Below, piece after piece: positions 30,886-36,525 of a DNA stretch of 36,525 bases (positions within the stretch are counted from its first letter, which is position 1; every line of letters begins with the position of its first letter). Both the position numbers and the translations under genes were made by a program. Under the pieces are notes generated by a model. The model saw nothing but the letters and a program-made list of their open reading frames with translations, did no database searches and was not told the DNA's origin. Origin of the DNA: Oscillospiraceae bacterium (GTDB lineage Bacteria; Bacillota; Clostridia; Oscillospirales; Ruminococcaceae); contig CAADVD010000012.1 of the NCBI GenBank assembly GCA_900752435.1, positions 1-36,525 of the forward strand, read 5' to 3'.

Positions 30886-30913
30886 ATTATACATCGATAT
30901 GCAGAAAAATCAA
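30886..30913 (-). promoter_or_regulatory. Promoter of the arginine operon
   Basis: On the minus strand TTGATT (30908-30913), a 16-base gap and a perfect TATAAT (30886-30891), about 75 bases before the argG ATG. An imperfect inverted repeat, TATGCAGAAAAATC / GATTTTTGCATA (30899-30928), spans the -35 and the spacer. Confidence 0.7.
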
Positions 30914-30920
30914 GCGATTT

Positions 30921-30936
30921 TTGCATAAAAATTCAT
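30921..30936. promoter_or_regulatory. ARG-box-like ArgR/AhrC operator
   Basis: TTGCATAAAAATTCAT matches the ARG-box form TGAATAAAAATTCA, with one half-site perfect (ATTCA) and the other at 4 of 5. It sits 7 bases upstream of the -35 element. A second TGAAT half-site lies at 30881-30885, just after the -10. Confidence 0.6.
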
Positions 30937-31034
30937 CCTTGCGGCATCTTTGTAGCATTCGACAAGGAAGCCTGAACATTTGGCATACTTTTTGTGGAAT
31001 ACTCAAAGAATCGAACCAACAATATGCAAACGTG

Positions 31035-31050
31035 ATGCATCATGATGCAT
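31035..31050. promoter_or_regulatory. Perfect 16-base palindrome, possible operator
   Basis: ATGCATCATGATGCAT equals its own reverse complement. It lies about 145 bases upstream of the argG -10. No known regulator can be named. Confidence 0.4.
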
Positions 31051-31157
31051 TGCATCTGCGGCGCCATATCCGCTTAACCGAATGAATTTGCTTGAGACAA
31101 TCCCGTACAAAGAGCGGCTCAAACATCTTGCGCACATTCTTTGTGTGGTATTGCCTT

Positions 31158-31167
31158 TATTATAGCA
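31158..31167 (-). promoter_or_regulatory. Candidate extended -10 promoter, no assigned gene
   Basis: TTGCTATAAT on the minus strand, with TATAAT at 31158-31163 and an upstream TGC. No good -35. It could produce a transcript extending to the arginine operon. Confidence 0.4.
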
Positions 31168-31242
31168 AGTCTGTTCCAAAAAGGGAATAGGATTTTGGAA
31201 AAAGAATGTACTTTTTTGTAAGATGAGCTTTCGGACGAATGA

Positions 31243-31509
31243 TTATTCACTGCTGGCTTCCAAAATGAGCTGCACGCCAAAACGCACGCCGGCTTTAAAA
31301 AATTCCTTTTCATAGTAAGTGCTTAGGTTGGCTTTTCGCGACGCAAGCTTGCGCCATTCCGATTTTAATTCCGGCGATAAGAGGTCGGTGAATTTGTCCT
31401 CTTGTTCGGAGCAGAGTTTAAAAAGGTTTTTGATTTCTGGCGTGTTAACGTCGGCGCTCTGCATGGGAACGTAATCACCGTAGAAGATGGAGTCTAGGAT
31501 GGTGTTCAT
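31243..31509 (-). CDS. DUF6809-like small protein
   Basis: The 88-residue protein starts MNTILDSIFYGDYVPMQSAD and ends in FFKAGVRFGVQLILEASSE. The YGDY-like N-terminus, a charged helical middle and the F-x-x-G-x-R-F-G C-terminal motif are characteristic of DUF6809-type small clostridial proteins; this is recognition by eye. Their function is unknown to me. The start at 31509 was chosen at ATGAACACC; the ribosome binding site is weak (GAAGTG). It is divergent from the RHH regulator at 31612, and a 33-base palindrome lies over its -10 element, so the RHH protein probably controls it. Confidence 0.75.
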   Translation of the reverse strand: MNTILDSIFYGDYVPMQSADVNTPEIKNLFKLCSEQEDKFTDLLSPELKSEWRKLASRKANLSTYYEKEFFKAGVRFGVQLILEASSE

Positions 31510-31525
31510 GTAACACACTTCTTTC

Positions 31526-31558
31526 TATGTTATATTTTATAACATAAAATATAACATA
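31526..31558. promoter_or_regulatory. Palindromic operator between the DUF6809-like and RHH genes
   Basis: Two perfect 14-base arms, TATGTTATATTTTA and TAAAATATAACATA, around TAACA. TAACAT is repeated at 31540, 31552 and 31560. Closely spaced short repeats like these are typical operators of RHH proteins, which bind as several dimers. Confidence 0.7.
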
Positions 31559-31577
31559 TTAACATGTTTTATGTCAA
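31548..31577 (-). promoter_or_regulatory. Promoter of the DUF6809-like gene
   Basis: On the minus strand a perfect TTGACA (31572-31577), an 18-base gap and TATATT (31548-31553). The -10 lies within the palindrome at 31526-31558. Confidence 0.65.
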
Positions 31578-31579
31578 CC

Positions 31580-31585
31580 TATAAT
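31580..31585 (+). promoter_or_regulatory. -10 element of the RHH gene
   Basis: TATAAT about 27 bases before the ATG. Its -35 region (TTAACA at 31559-31564, 15-base gap) overlaps the TAACAT repeats. Confidence 0.5.
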
Positions 31586-31611
31586 AATGTTAAAACAGAA
31601 AGGATGATTGC

Positions 31612-31821
31612 ATGACAAAAGAACCTCTCAAAATCACAAAAAAGCGCCGTAAAGGCGAAGATGGCTACAAAGTATTTTCTGTTCGCATTAAAGAAAGTAC
31701 TTTATCGGATATTGAAAAAATTGCACTTGAAACCGATCGCTCAAGAAATGAAATCATCAATTTACTATTGGAATATGGGATTGCGAATAGTGAAATTACA
31801 TCCTCTGATGAAGAGGTGTAA
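31612..31821 (+). CDS. Ribbon-helix-helix (CopG/Arc-type) regulator
   Basis: The 69-residue protein has a basic N-terminus (KITKKRRKGEDG), then the RHH pattern: beta strand KVFSVRIKES, helix TLSDIEKIALETD and helix SRNEIINLLLEYGI, with the typical S-R-N-E-I between helices. RHH dimers put the strand into the major groove. An acidic tail follows. AGAAAGGATG lies before the ATG. It is divergent from the DUF6809-like gene with a large palindrome between them, which resembles autoregulated antitoxin or phage-type operators. No toxin was identified downstream: the gene is followed within 1 base by a GTAGGGGCGCGC repeat. Confidence 0.88.
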   Translation: MTKEPLKITKKRRKGEDGYKVFSVRIKESTLSDIEKIALETDRSRNEIINLLLEYGIANSEITSSDEEV

Positions 31822-31822
31822 T

Positions 31823-31846
31823 CGGACGCGCGATGCGCGCCCCTAC
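31823..31846 (-). repeat. GTAGGGGCGCGC dispersed repeat, copy 3 (inverted)
   Basis: One base after the RHH stop codon. It differs from the other copies at one base (CGCGATG for CGCAATG). Confidence 0.88.
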
Positions 31847-31897
31847 AGGTAAGACGCGCAAAACGAAATAATATTTGTTTAAAATGATACCGCCATT

Positions 31898-31921
31898 GTA
31901 GGGGCGCGCATTGCGCGTCCG
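31898..31921 (+). repeat. GTAGGGGCGCGC dispersed repeat, copy 4
   Basis: Identical to copy 1 and inverted relative to copy 3, from which it is separated by 51 bases. Confidence 0.9.
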
Positions 31922-31951
31922 ACCATCACCGCCATATTCCTATTCCGAAAT

Positions 31952-31980
31952 TTGCAATTTCATAATTTTTGTATTACAAT
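31952..31980 (+). promoter_or_regulatory. Promoter of the flavin reductase-like gene
   Basis: TTGCAA (31952-31957), a 17-base gap and TACAAT (31975-31980), about 40 bases before the ATG. The -35 lies in a short AAATTTGCAATTT unit like those of the dispersed TTGCAA repeats. Confidence 0.65.
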
Positions 31981-32019
31981 CATAAACATAATCGAATTTA
32001 CACAGGGAGGTCTGCTCTA

Positions 32020-32520
32020 ATGTCTTTACATGAAATCAGCATCAGCGATTTGCAGTTCAATCCGTTTGACAAAATCGGCAAGGAATGGTATCTCGTAACA
32101 TCCGGCGATGTCAGCCATTACAACACCATGACCGCCAGTTGGGGGACGCTCGGCGAATTCTGGGGCAAGCCAGTCGTCAACACCTTTATCCGCCCGCAGC
32201 GATACACCTTTGAGTTCATCGAACAAAACGATTTGTACACCATTTCCTTTTTCTCTCCGGAACACAAGCCTGCGCTTTCTTACTGCGGTTCGCATTCCGG
32301 CCGTGATGTGGATAAAGCCAAGGAAACTGGCTTGACGCCGATTGCACTCGACGGCACAACGGCGTTTGAGGAAGCAGAGCTGGTGTTTGTGTGCAAAAAG
32401 CTATACAAATATGTGCTTAAACCAGAAGAAATGATTGACAAAACCATTGACAAATGGTATGAAGCGCACGATTATCACCATTGCTATTTCGCGGAAATTT
32501 TGAAGGTTTATCAGAAATAA
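32020..32520 (+). CDS. Flavin reductase-like, FMN-binding split-barrel protein
   Basis: The 166-residue protein fits the flavin reductase-like/split-barrel fold. WYLVTSGDVSHYNTMTASWGTLGEFWGKPV (about residues 24-53) is the FMN-binding strand-loop, followed by FIRPQRYTFEFIEQNDLYTISFF and a C-terminal domain with a YHHCYFAEI motif. Such proteins reduce flavin or use FMN in small redox reactions, usually cytoplasmic; the partner is unknown. GGGAGGT lies 8 bases before the ATG at 32020, which sets the start (a frame start at 31969 would add 17 residues). It is monocistronic, with its own promoter and a shared terminator. Confidence 0.88.
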   Translation: MSLHEISISDLQFNPFDKIGKEWYLVTSGDVSHYNTMTASWGTLGEFWGKPVVNTFIRPQRYTFEFIEQNDLYTISFFSPEHKPALSYCGSHSGRDVDKAKETGLTPIALDGTTAFEEAELVFVCKKLYKYVLKPEEMIDKTIDKWYEAHDYHHCYFAEILKVYQK

Positions 32521-32541
32521 TAAGAAGTTCCAAACTAAAAC

Positions 32542-32592
32542 AAGGGCTGTAACAAAGTGATGCTTTGTTACAGCCCTTAATTTTATTTGTTT
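32542..32592. terminator. Bidirectional terminator between flavin reductase-like gene and ftsH
   Basis: Perfect 16-bp stem (32542-32557 with 32563-32578; arm AAGGGCTGTAACAAAG) with a TGATG loop, then a T-rich tract on the plus strand; on the minus strand it is followed by GTTTTAGTTTGG. It serves both convergent genes. Confidence 0.9.
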
Positions 32593-34611
32593 TTATGCTT
32601 CGCTGTCCGGAAAGCTGGTATCCGGAAAACCGAAATTGTTTTCCGTTTCCGAATCGTTTTTTTCTTTGCTTGCTTTTTCCGGAAGATTCAGCGGGTTTTC
32701 TTTCCGGTACTGTGCCAATTCCGCTTCGACATCCGCTCTGGAGATTTTGCCCTCCATCAAATCTTTAAACAATTGGGCATCGACTTTCTCGTGCACCATC
32801 AGGTATTTGGCAACCAAATCCAACTGGTCAAAGTGTTCGGTGAGAATGTCTTTCGCGCGCTCATACGCATTGTCGATGAGCATACGGATTTCTTCGTCGA
32901 TTTCCGCCGCCACATTTTCCGAGTAGTTGCGCTGGTGTCCCATATCGCGGCCCAAGAACACTTCGCCCTCGGCTTCGCCGTACACCACCGGACCCAAGCG
33001 CGCGCTGAACCCGTAACGGGTCACCATGCTTCTGGCCGTGTTGGTGGCGCGTTCGATGTCGTTGGATGCACCCGTGCAGATGTCCTCCAATGCCACAGCT
33101 TCCGCCACACGTCCGCCCAACAGCACGACAAGGCTTTCTTCCATCTTGCGTTTGGACATGTGCGAACGGTCGTCCTCCGGCAGATTCATGGTATAGCCAG
33201 CCGCCATGCCACGCGGAATGATGGAGATTTCGTGTACCGGATCCTGCGTTGGACTGTAGTACGTCGCAACGGCGTGACCGGCTTCGTGGTAAGCGGTGAT
33301 GCGCTTATCCACTTCGTGCATTTTGTGCGATTTCTTTTCCGGACCGGCAACCACCTTGACGGTCGCTTCCTCAATGTCCGCGCCAGTAATGGCCTTTTTG
33401 CCGCGGCGTGCCGCAAGCAGAGCCGCTTCGTTCAAAAGGTTTTCCAAGTCCGCACCGGTGAAACCAGCGGTGGTGCGGGCAATGACTTTCAAATCCACAT
33501 CAAAGCCCAGCGGTTTGTTTTTCGCATGAACTTTTAAGATTTCCTCTCTGCCCTTGACATCCGGATAACCAACAACAACCTGACGGTCGAAGCGTCCCGG
33601 ACGGAGCAGAGCTGGGTCAAGGATGTCGCGGCGGTTGGTTGCCGCAATGATGATGATGCCTTCGTTTGCACCGAAACCATCCATTTCCACGAGCAGCTGG
33701 TTCAAGGTCTGTTCACGCTCATCGTGACCGCCGCCCAAGCCGGCGCCGCGGTGACGGCCGACCGCATCGATTTCATCGATGAAGATGATGGCCGGCGAAT
33801 TCTTCTTCGCGCTCTCAAACAAATCGCGCACACGGGAAGCACCCACACCGACGAACATTTCCACAAAGTCCGAACCGGAGATGGAGAAAAACGGCACGCC
33901 GGCTTCCCCGGCAACGGCTCTGGCCAGCAAGGTTTTACCCGTACCCGGAGGGCCGACTAACAGCACACCTTTCGGAATGCGCGCACCCAGCTCACTGAAC
34001 TTTTTCGGATTTTTGAGGAATTCCACAATTTCCGCCAGTTCTTCTTTTTCCTCATCCGCACCGGCAACGTCCGCAAAGGTCGTTTTGACACCATGCTGAA
34101 TCGGATTTTTCATGTTGGCTTTGCTGAACTGGTTCATTTTGCCGCCGGCGCCTGCCTGACGCATCATAAACACAAACGCCGCGATCATCAAGACAATCAT
34201 AATGACACTCGGCAGCATCTGCAGCAGCCATGAATTATCCGAGGTCTGTTCGTAGTTGATTTCCATACGATCGTCCGGGTGATCGGCATTATACTGTTCC
34301 ACGTATGGCTTAATGTCGTCTAAAAACAACTGCCCTGCATAAATTTTGTAGGTATACGTACTGCCCTCTCCATTTGGAAGCTCGGTCGCGCCTTCAAATT
34401 CTACGCCTTCCTTCAATTGAAGGGTCAGTTCCCCATTGCCCACATCCAGCGAGTATTTCTCCACTTTCTGATCTTGGAACAGGTAAATGATGTCGGAATA
34501 CTGGTGTTCTACACCGCCCCGTTTCAAGGTCTGCGTCATCATGAACACAAAGCCCAGAAGCGCCACCAAAATCAATCCATAGATCAGGAACGATCTTTTT
34601 TTGTTCTGCAA
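32593..34611 (-). CDS. ftsH: ATP-dependent zinc metalloprotease FtsH
   Basis: The 672-residue membrane protease has two N-terminal membrane helices (about residues 8-25 and 131-150) flanking an extracytoplasmic domain. The AAA+ module has Walker A GPPGTGKT (220-227), Walker B IIFIDE (275-280) and the SRH ATNRRDILDPALLRPGRFDRQ region; the zinc-binding HEAGH (442-446) marks the protease. FtsH degrades misfolded membrane proteins and some regulators. The start is an unusual TTG at 34611: it keeps the first membrane helix and has an AGGAG site about 11 bases upstream, while the next Met would remove that helix. It follows hpt by 87 bases in the tilS-hpt-ftsH operon, as in Bacillus. The C-terminus ends in a charged, low-complexity tail. 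Confidence 0.97.
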   Translation of the reverse strand: MQNKKRSFLIYGLILVALLGFVFMMTQTLKRGGVEHQYSDIIYLFQDQKVEKYSLDVGNGELTLQLKEGVEFEGATELPNGEGSTYTYKIYAGQLFLDDIKPYVEQYNADHPDDRMEINYEQTSDNSWLLQMLPSVIMIVLMIAAFVFMMRQAGAGGKMNQFSKANMKNPIQHGVKTTFADVAGADEEKEELAEIVEFLKNPKKFSELGARIPKGVLLVGPPGTGKTLLARAVAGEAGVPFFSISGSDFVEMFVGVGASRVRDLFESAKKNSPAIIFIDEIDAVGRHRGAGLGGGHDEREQTLNQLLVEMDGFGANEGIIIIAATNRRDILDPALLRPGRFDRQVVVGYPDVKGREEILKVHAKNKPLGFDVDLKVIARTTAGFTGADLENLLNEAALLAARRGKKAITGADIEEATVKVVAGPEKKSHKMHEVDKRITAYHEAGHAVATYYSPTQDPVHEISIIPRGMAAGYTMNLPEDDRSHMSKRKMEESLVVLLGGRVAEAVALEDICTGASNDIERATNTARSMVTRYGFSARLGPVVYGEAEGEVFLGRDMGHQRNYSENVAAEIDEEIRMLIDNAYERAKDILTEHFDQLDLVAKYLMVHEKVDAQLFKDLMEGKISRADVEAELAQYRKENPLNLPEKASKEKNDSETENNFGFPDTSFPDSEA

Positions 34612-34698
34612 GTTTTCCCACTCTCCTCTTTGCTGTTATTTTGCCCAAACGGCAACATCTATCAACACTGCTGTTTTCAAAGGTTGTTGGAACCGGAA

Positions 34699-35256
34699 TC
34701 AATCCGGCATCCTCGTCTCAGCATAAACCTCCGGTTTTAAAATCCCGATGTACGGCAACGACCGGTAACGCTCATCGTAATCGAGTCCATACCCCACGAC
34801 AAACGCGTCCGGAATTTGGAAGCCTATGTAATCCGCCTGCAAATCGGCCACCTCACGGCGTTCCGGCTTGTCAAGCAGCGTGCAAATGCGGATGGATTTC
34901 GGGTGACGCTCCGCGAGCAAGCTCTTTAAACAGCTCAGTGTGCGTCCGCTGTCGAGAATGTCCTCGACCAGCAATACATCGTATGCGCAGACGTCCTGCT
35001 CCAAGTCCTTGAGCACCCGGACTTGACCGCTTGTTTTGACGCCGCTTCCATAGCTGGAAACACGCATAAAATCAAGGCTGCACGGAATCCGAAGAGCACG
35101 CATCAAATCGGCGGTGAATACCACCGAGCCTTTTAAAATGCAAACCAAAAGCAAGTTCTTTCCTTTATAGTCCGCACTGATTTGCCGGCCAAGCTCCTGC
35201 ACGCGAACGGCCAGCTGATGTTCGTTCAGCAGAACGGACTGTATTGCCTGTTCCAT
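34699..35256 (-). CDS. hpt: Hypoxanthine phosphoribosyltransferase
   Basis: The 185-residue protein carries the PRPP-binding motif VLLVEDILDSGRTLSCL (about residues 95-111) and the N-terminal LVCILKGSVVFTADLMRAL (about 37-55). It also has a RVSSYGSG loop (about 66) and a C-terminal YIGFQIPDAFVVGYGLDYDERYR block. It salvages hypoxanthine (and often guanine) to nucleotides. Length is typical. AGGAG lies 5 bases before the ATG, very close to the tilS stop at 35269, so the pair is tightly packed. In Bacillus the same order tilS-hprT-ftsH holds. All key residues are present. Confidence 0.96.
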   Translation of the reverse strand: MEQAIQSVLLNEHQLAVRVQELGRQISADYKGKNLLLVCILKGSVVFTADLMRALRIPCSLDFMRVSSYGSGVKTSGQVRVLKDLEQDVCAYDVLLVEDILDSGRTLSCLKSLLAERHPKSIRICTLLDKPERREVADLQADYIGFQIPDAFVVGYGLDYDERYRSLPYIGILKPEVYAETRMPD

Positions 35257-35268
35257 GGATACTCCTGT

Positions 35269-36525
35269 CTATTCGATTTCCGTCAATTGCAGACAGCGCC
35301 GGGTAGACGCATCACAGCATACACGCAGTGCCGTCCCCAAGCCCTCCACAGCCAAAATCCCCTCATCGTCCGACAGCACAAACCGCGCTTGGCGCTGTTC
35401 AGGCGGAATGTGATATTCTTGAAACAATTTCTTGAGGGATTTGGTATGTGCGGCGGTGCGCAGTTTCACGCGGTCGCCGGGCAGTCTTTGCCGGATTACA
35501 GCACTACCACATATTTTACCACAATCGATGGAAATATCAAATAAGTTTTTATAAATTTTATTAAATGTTTCGGAAACTGTTGTTTCCAAAGTTTGAATTT
35601 TATATCTTTTTCCAGTGGCACTTTCAAAAATACCGTCGCATGGCAGAGTTTTGCCACTATCCGGCCATTTTTTCGGAGAAAAAGGAAGAGCGTTCCCCAC
35701 TTCCAGCCGATTTTCTCTGATGCGGACAAACCGGTCACGGCACAGATTGATTTGTCCGGCACCGGTTTGCACCAATCGAAGCAGTTCCTGCACCTTCTTT
35801 TGCGACACCGGCAGGGCGTTCTCCTGCAAAAAGCGCACAAGCACGCGGCTTTGCATGGCCGGATGCTCGGCGGTCAGAGGGGACAGCAAAAGTCCATTGG
35901 AACCGCGCACACGTTCGTATGCCTGCGCCGCCTGCTGTTCCAAAAAGTCCTGCTCCTGCGCCAGCACAGCAATTGTTCCGGCAATGTTGTGTTCCGCGCC
36001 GCTGTTGATTTCTCTCAGCACCGGCAACACCTGATGGCGGATTTTATTGCGTGCATAATCCGTGGTAAGGTTGCTGGAATCGGTGACATAGCGCAGATTG
36101 TGCTGGATACAATAGGCTTCTACATCCGCGCGGCTGAGGTTCAGCATGGGGCGGACAATGCGCCCGCGCACCGGCGGAATGCCGCACAAGCCTTTTAGGG
36201 CAGTGCCGCGGGTTAAACGAAACAGGACGGTTTCGGCGTTGTCGGATTGCGTGTGGGCAGTGGCAATCCACGTTTGCGCGGATTGGGATTGCAGGCGATC
36301 AGCCGTTTCCTCAAAGAAAGCGTAGCGGCAGAAACGGCCGCATTCTTCCAGCCCCAAGGACTGCTCCTTTGCCAGCGTGCGGATGTCGGCGCGCCGGACA
36401 AACAGCGGAATGTCCCATTGTTCGCACAGCGACCGCACAAACGCTTCATCGCGTTCGCTTTCCTCACCGCGCAGGCCGTGGTTGACGTGGCAGGCCGCCA
36501 CATGAAGAGGCCGCACCGGACAGAC
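35269..36525 (-). CDS. tilS: tRNA(Ile)-lysidine synthase (5' end outside window)
   Basis: The visible 418 codons correspond to TilS from the second part of its N-terminal PP-loop domain to the C-terminus. HVNHGLRGEES near the edge, RADIRTLAKEQSLGLEECGRFCRYAFF and TAHTQSDNAETVLFRLTRGTALKGLCGI are family-specific. The ATP-binding SGGxDS motif, which lies upstream of HVNHGLRG, is beyond base 36525, so the gene is cut by the window edge rather than broken. TilS attaches lysine to C34 of tRNA-Ile2 so that it reads AUA. The C-terminal domain is present and ends at 35269. A local AT-rich stretch (about 35510-35630) falls in the linker before the C-terminal domain. Confidence 0.95.
   Translation of the reverse strand, partial: VCPVRPLHVAACHVNHGLRGEESERDEAFVRSLCEQWDIPLFVRRADIRTLAKEQSLGLEECGRFCRYAFFEETADRLQSQSAQTWIATAHTQSDNAETVLFRLTRGTALKGLCGIPPVRGRIVRPMLNLSRADVEAYCIQHNLRYVTDSSNLTTDYARNKIRHQVLPVLREINSGAEHNIAGTIAVLAQEQDFLEQQAAQAYERVRGSNGLLLSPLTAEHPAMQSRVLVRFLQENALPVSQKKVQELLRLVQTGAGQINLCRDRFVRIRENRLEVGNALPFSPKKWPDSGKTLPCDGIFESATGKRYKIQTLETTVSETFNKIYKNLFDISIDCGKICGSAVIRQRLPGDRVKLRTAAHTKSLKKLFQEYHIPPEQRQARFVLSDDEGILAVEGLGTALRVCCDASTRRCLQLTEIE

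Larger units (their letters stand above)
30937..31242. other. Intergenic region upstream of the arginine operon
   Basis: About 300 bases without a convincing gene. It holds a perfect 16-base palindrome, ATGCATCATGATGCAT (31035-31050), and a minus-strand extended -10 (TTGCTATAAT, 31158-31167) that could start a leader or a small RNA reading towards argG. A 44-codon frame on that strand has no clear ribosome binding site. Confidence 0.5.

Noticed and set aside
30995..31030. GGTTCGATTC on the minus strand as a tRNA T-arm
   Set aside because: The flanking bases do not form the 5-bp T stem and no acceptor or anticodon stem can be drawn.
31119..31313. A 64-codon minus-strand frame at the end of the DUF6809-like gene
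   Set aside because: It overlaps that gene in another frame, with no ribosome binding site and no recognisable motif.

Overview
This 36.5 kb window looks like chromosomal DNA of a spore-forming, low-to-medium GC (about 50%) Firmicute of the class Clostridia, probably near Oscillospirales/Ruminococcaceae. The taxonomy is inferred from gene content: spoIIE, a tilS-hpt-ftsH operon, type III pantothenate kinase-like coaX beside an ECF S component, LytTR/DUF3021 and MarR/ABC/ABC cassettes, strong AGGAGG-type ribosome binding sites and TGn-extended -10 promoters. No rRNA, tRNA, CRISPR array, prophage or complete IS element was found.

Left edge to 2.5 kb (minus strand) holds a small secreted protein followed by a tandem array of near-repeat lipoprotein genes, with a third copy starting at base 38 and running off the window. 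2.5-6.4 kb holds a MATE transporter and spoIIE (minus). 6.7-8.8 kb is a plus-strand operon of rlmA-like methyltransferase, ung and a GNAT acetyltransferase. 8.9-9.9 kb is a LytTR regulator/DUF3021 pair. 9.9-11.4 kb is a coaX-like gene and an ECF S component (minus), probably concerned with pantothenate. 11.8-13.0 kb is a cupin gene convergent with an AraC regulator. 13.1-17.3 kb is a MarR regulator with a heterodimeric ABC exporter. 17.3-20.2 kb has a PHP-domain protein, aroB and an NAD-dependent epimerase. 20.3-22.2 kb has a DUF4241 protein, a secreted/membrane protein and a small helical protein (minus).

The metabolic core is 22.6-30.8 kb: a complete ornithine/arginine cluster on the minus strand in transcription order argG-argH-argC-argJ-argB-argD-argF. 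It has a promoter and ARG-box-like site upstream of argG and a clear terminator after argF. ArgJ recycles the acetyl group, ArgB, ArgC and ArgD carry N-acetylglutamate to N-acetylornithine, ArgF makes citrulline, and ArgG and ArgH finish arginine.

31.2-32.5 kb has a divergent pair (DUF6809-like protein and a ribbon-helix-helix regulator) sharing a large palindromic operator, then a flavin-reductase-like protein. The right end is tilS (cut by the window edge)-hpt-ftsH on the minus strand.

Intergenic spaces carry two dispersed repeat families (TTGCAAATTGCAA runs, and GTAGGGGCGCGC palindromes) and one MITE-like inverted repeat. The features most worth a second look are the lipoprotein array with translational coupling built into its repeat ends, the CoaX-like protein lacking two expected acidic active-site residues, the RHH/DUF6809 divergent operator, and TTGCAA repeats placed so that they supply -35 hexamers.
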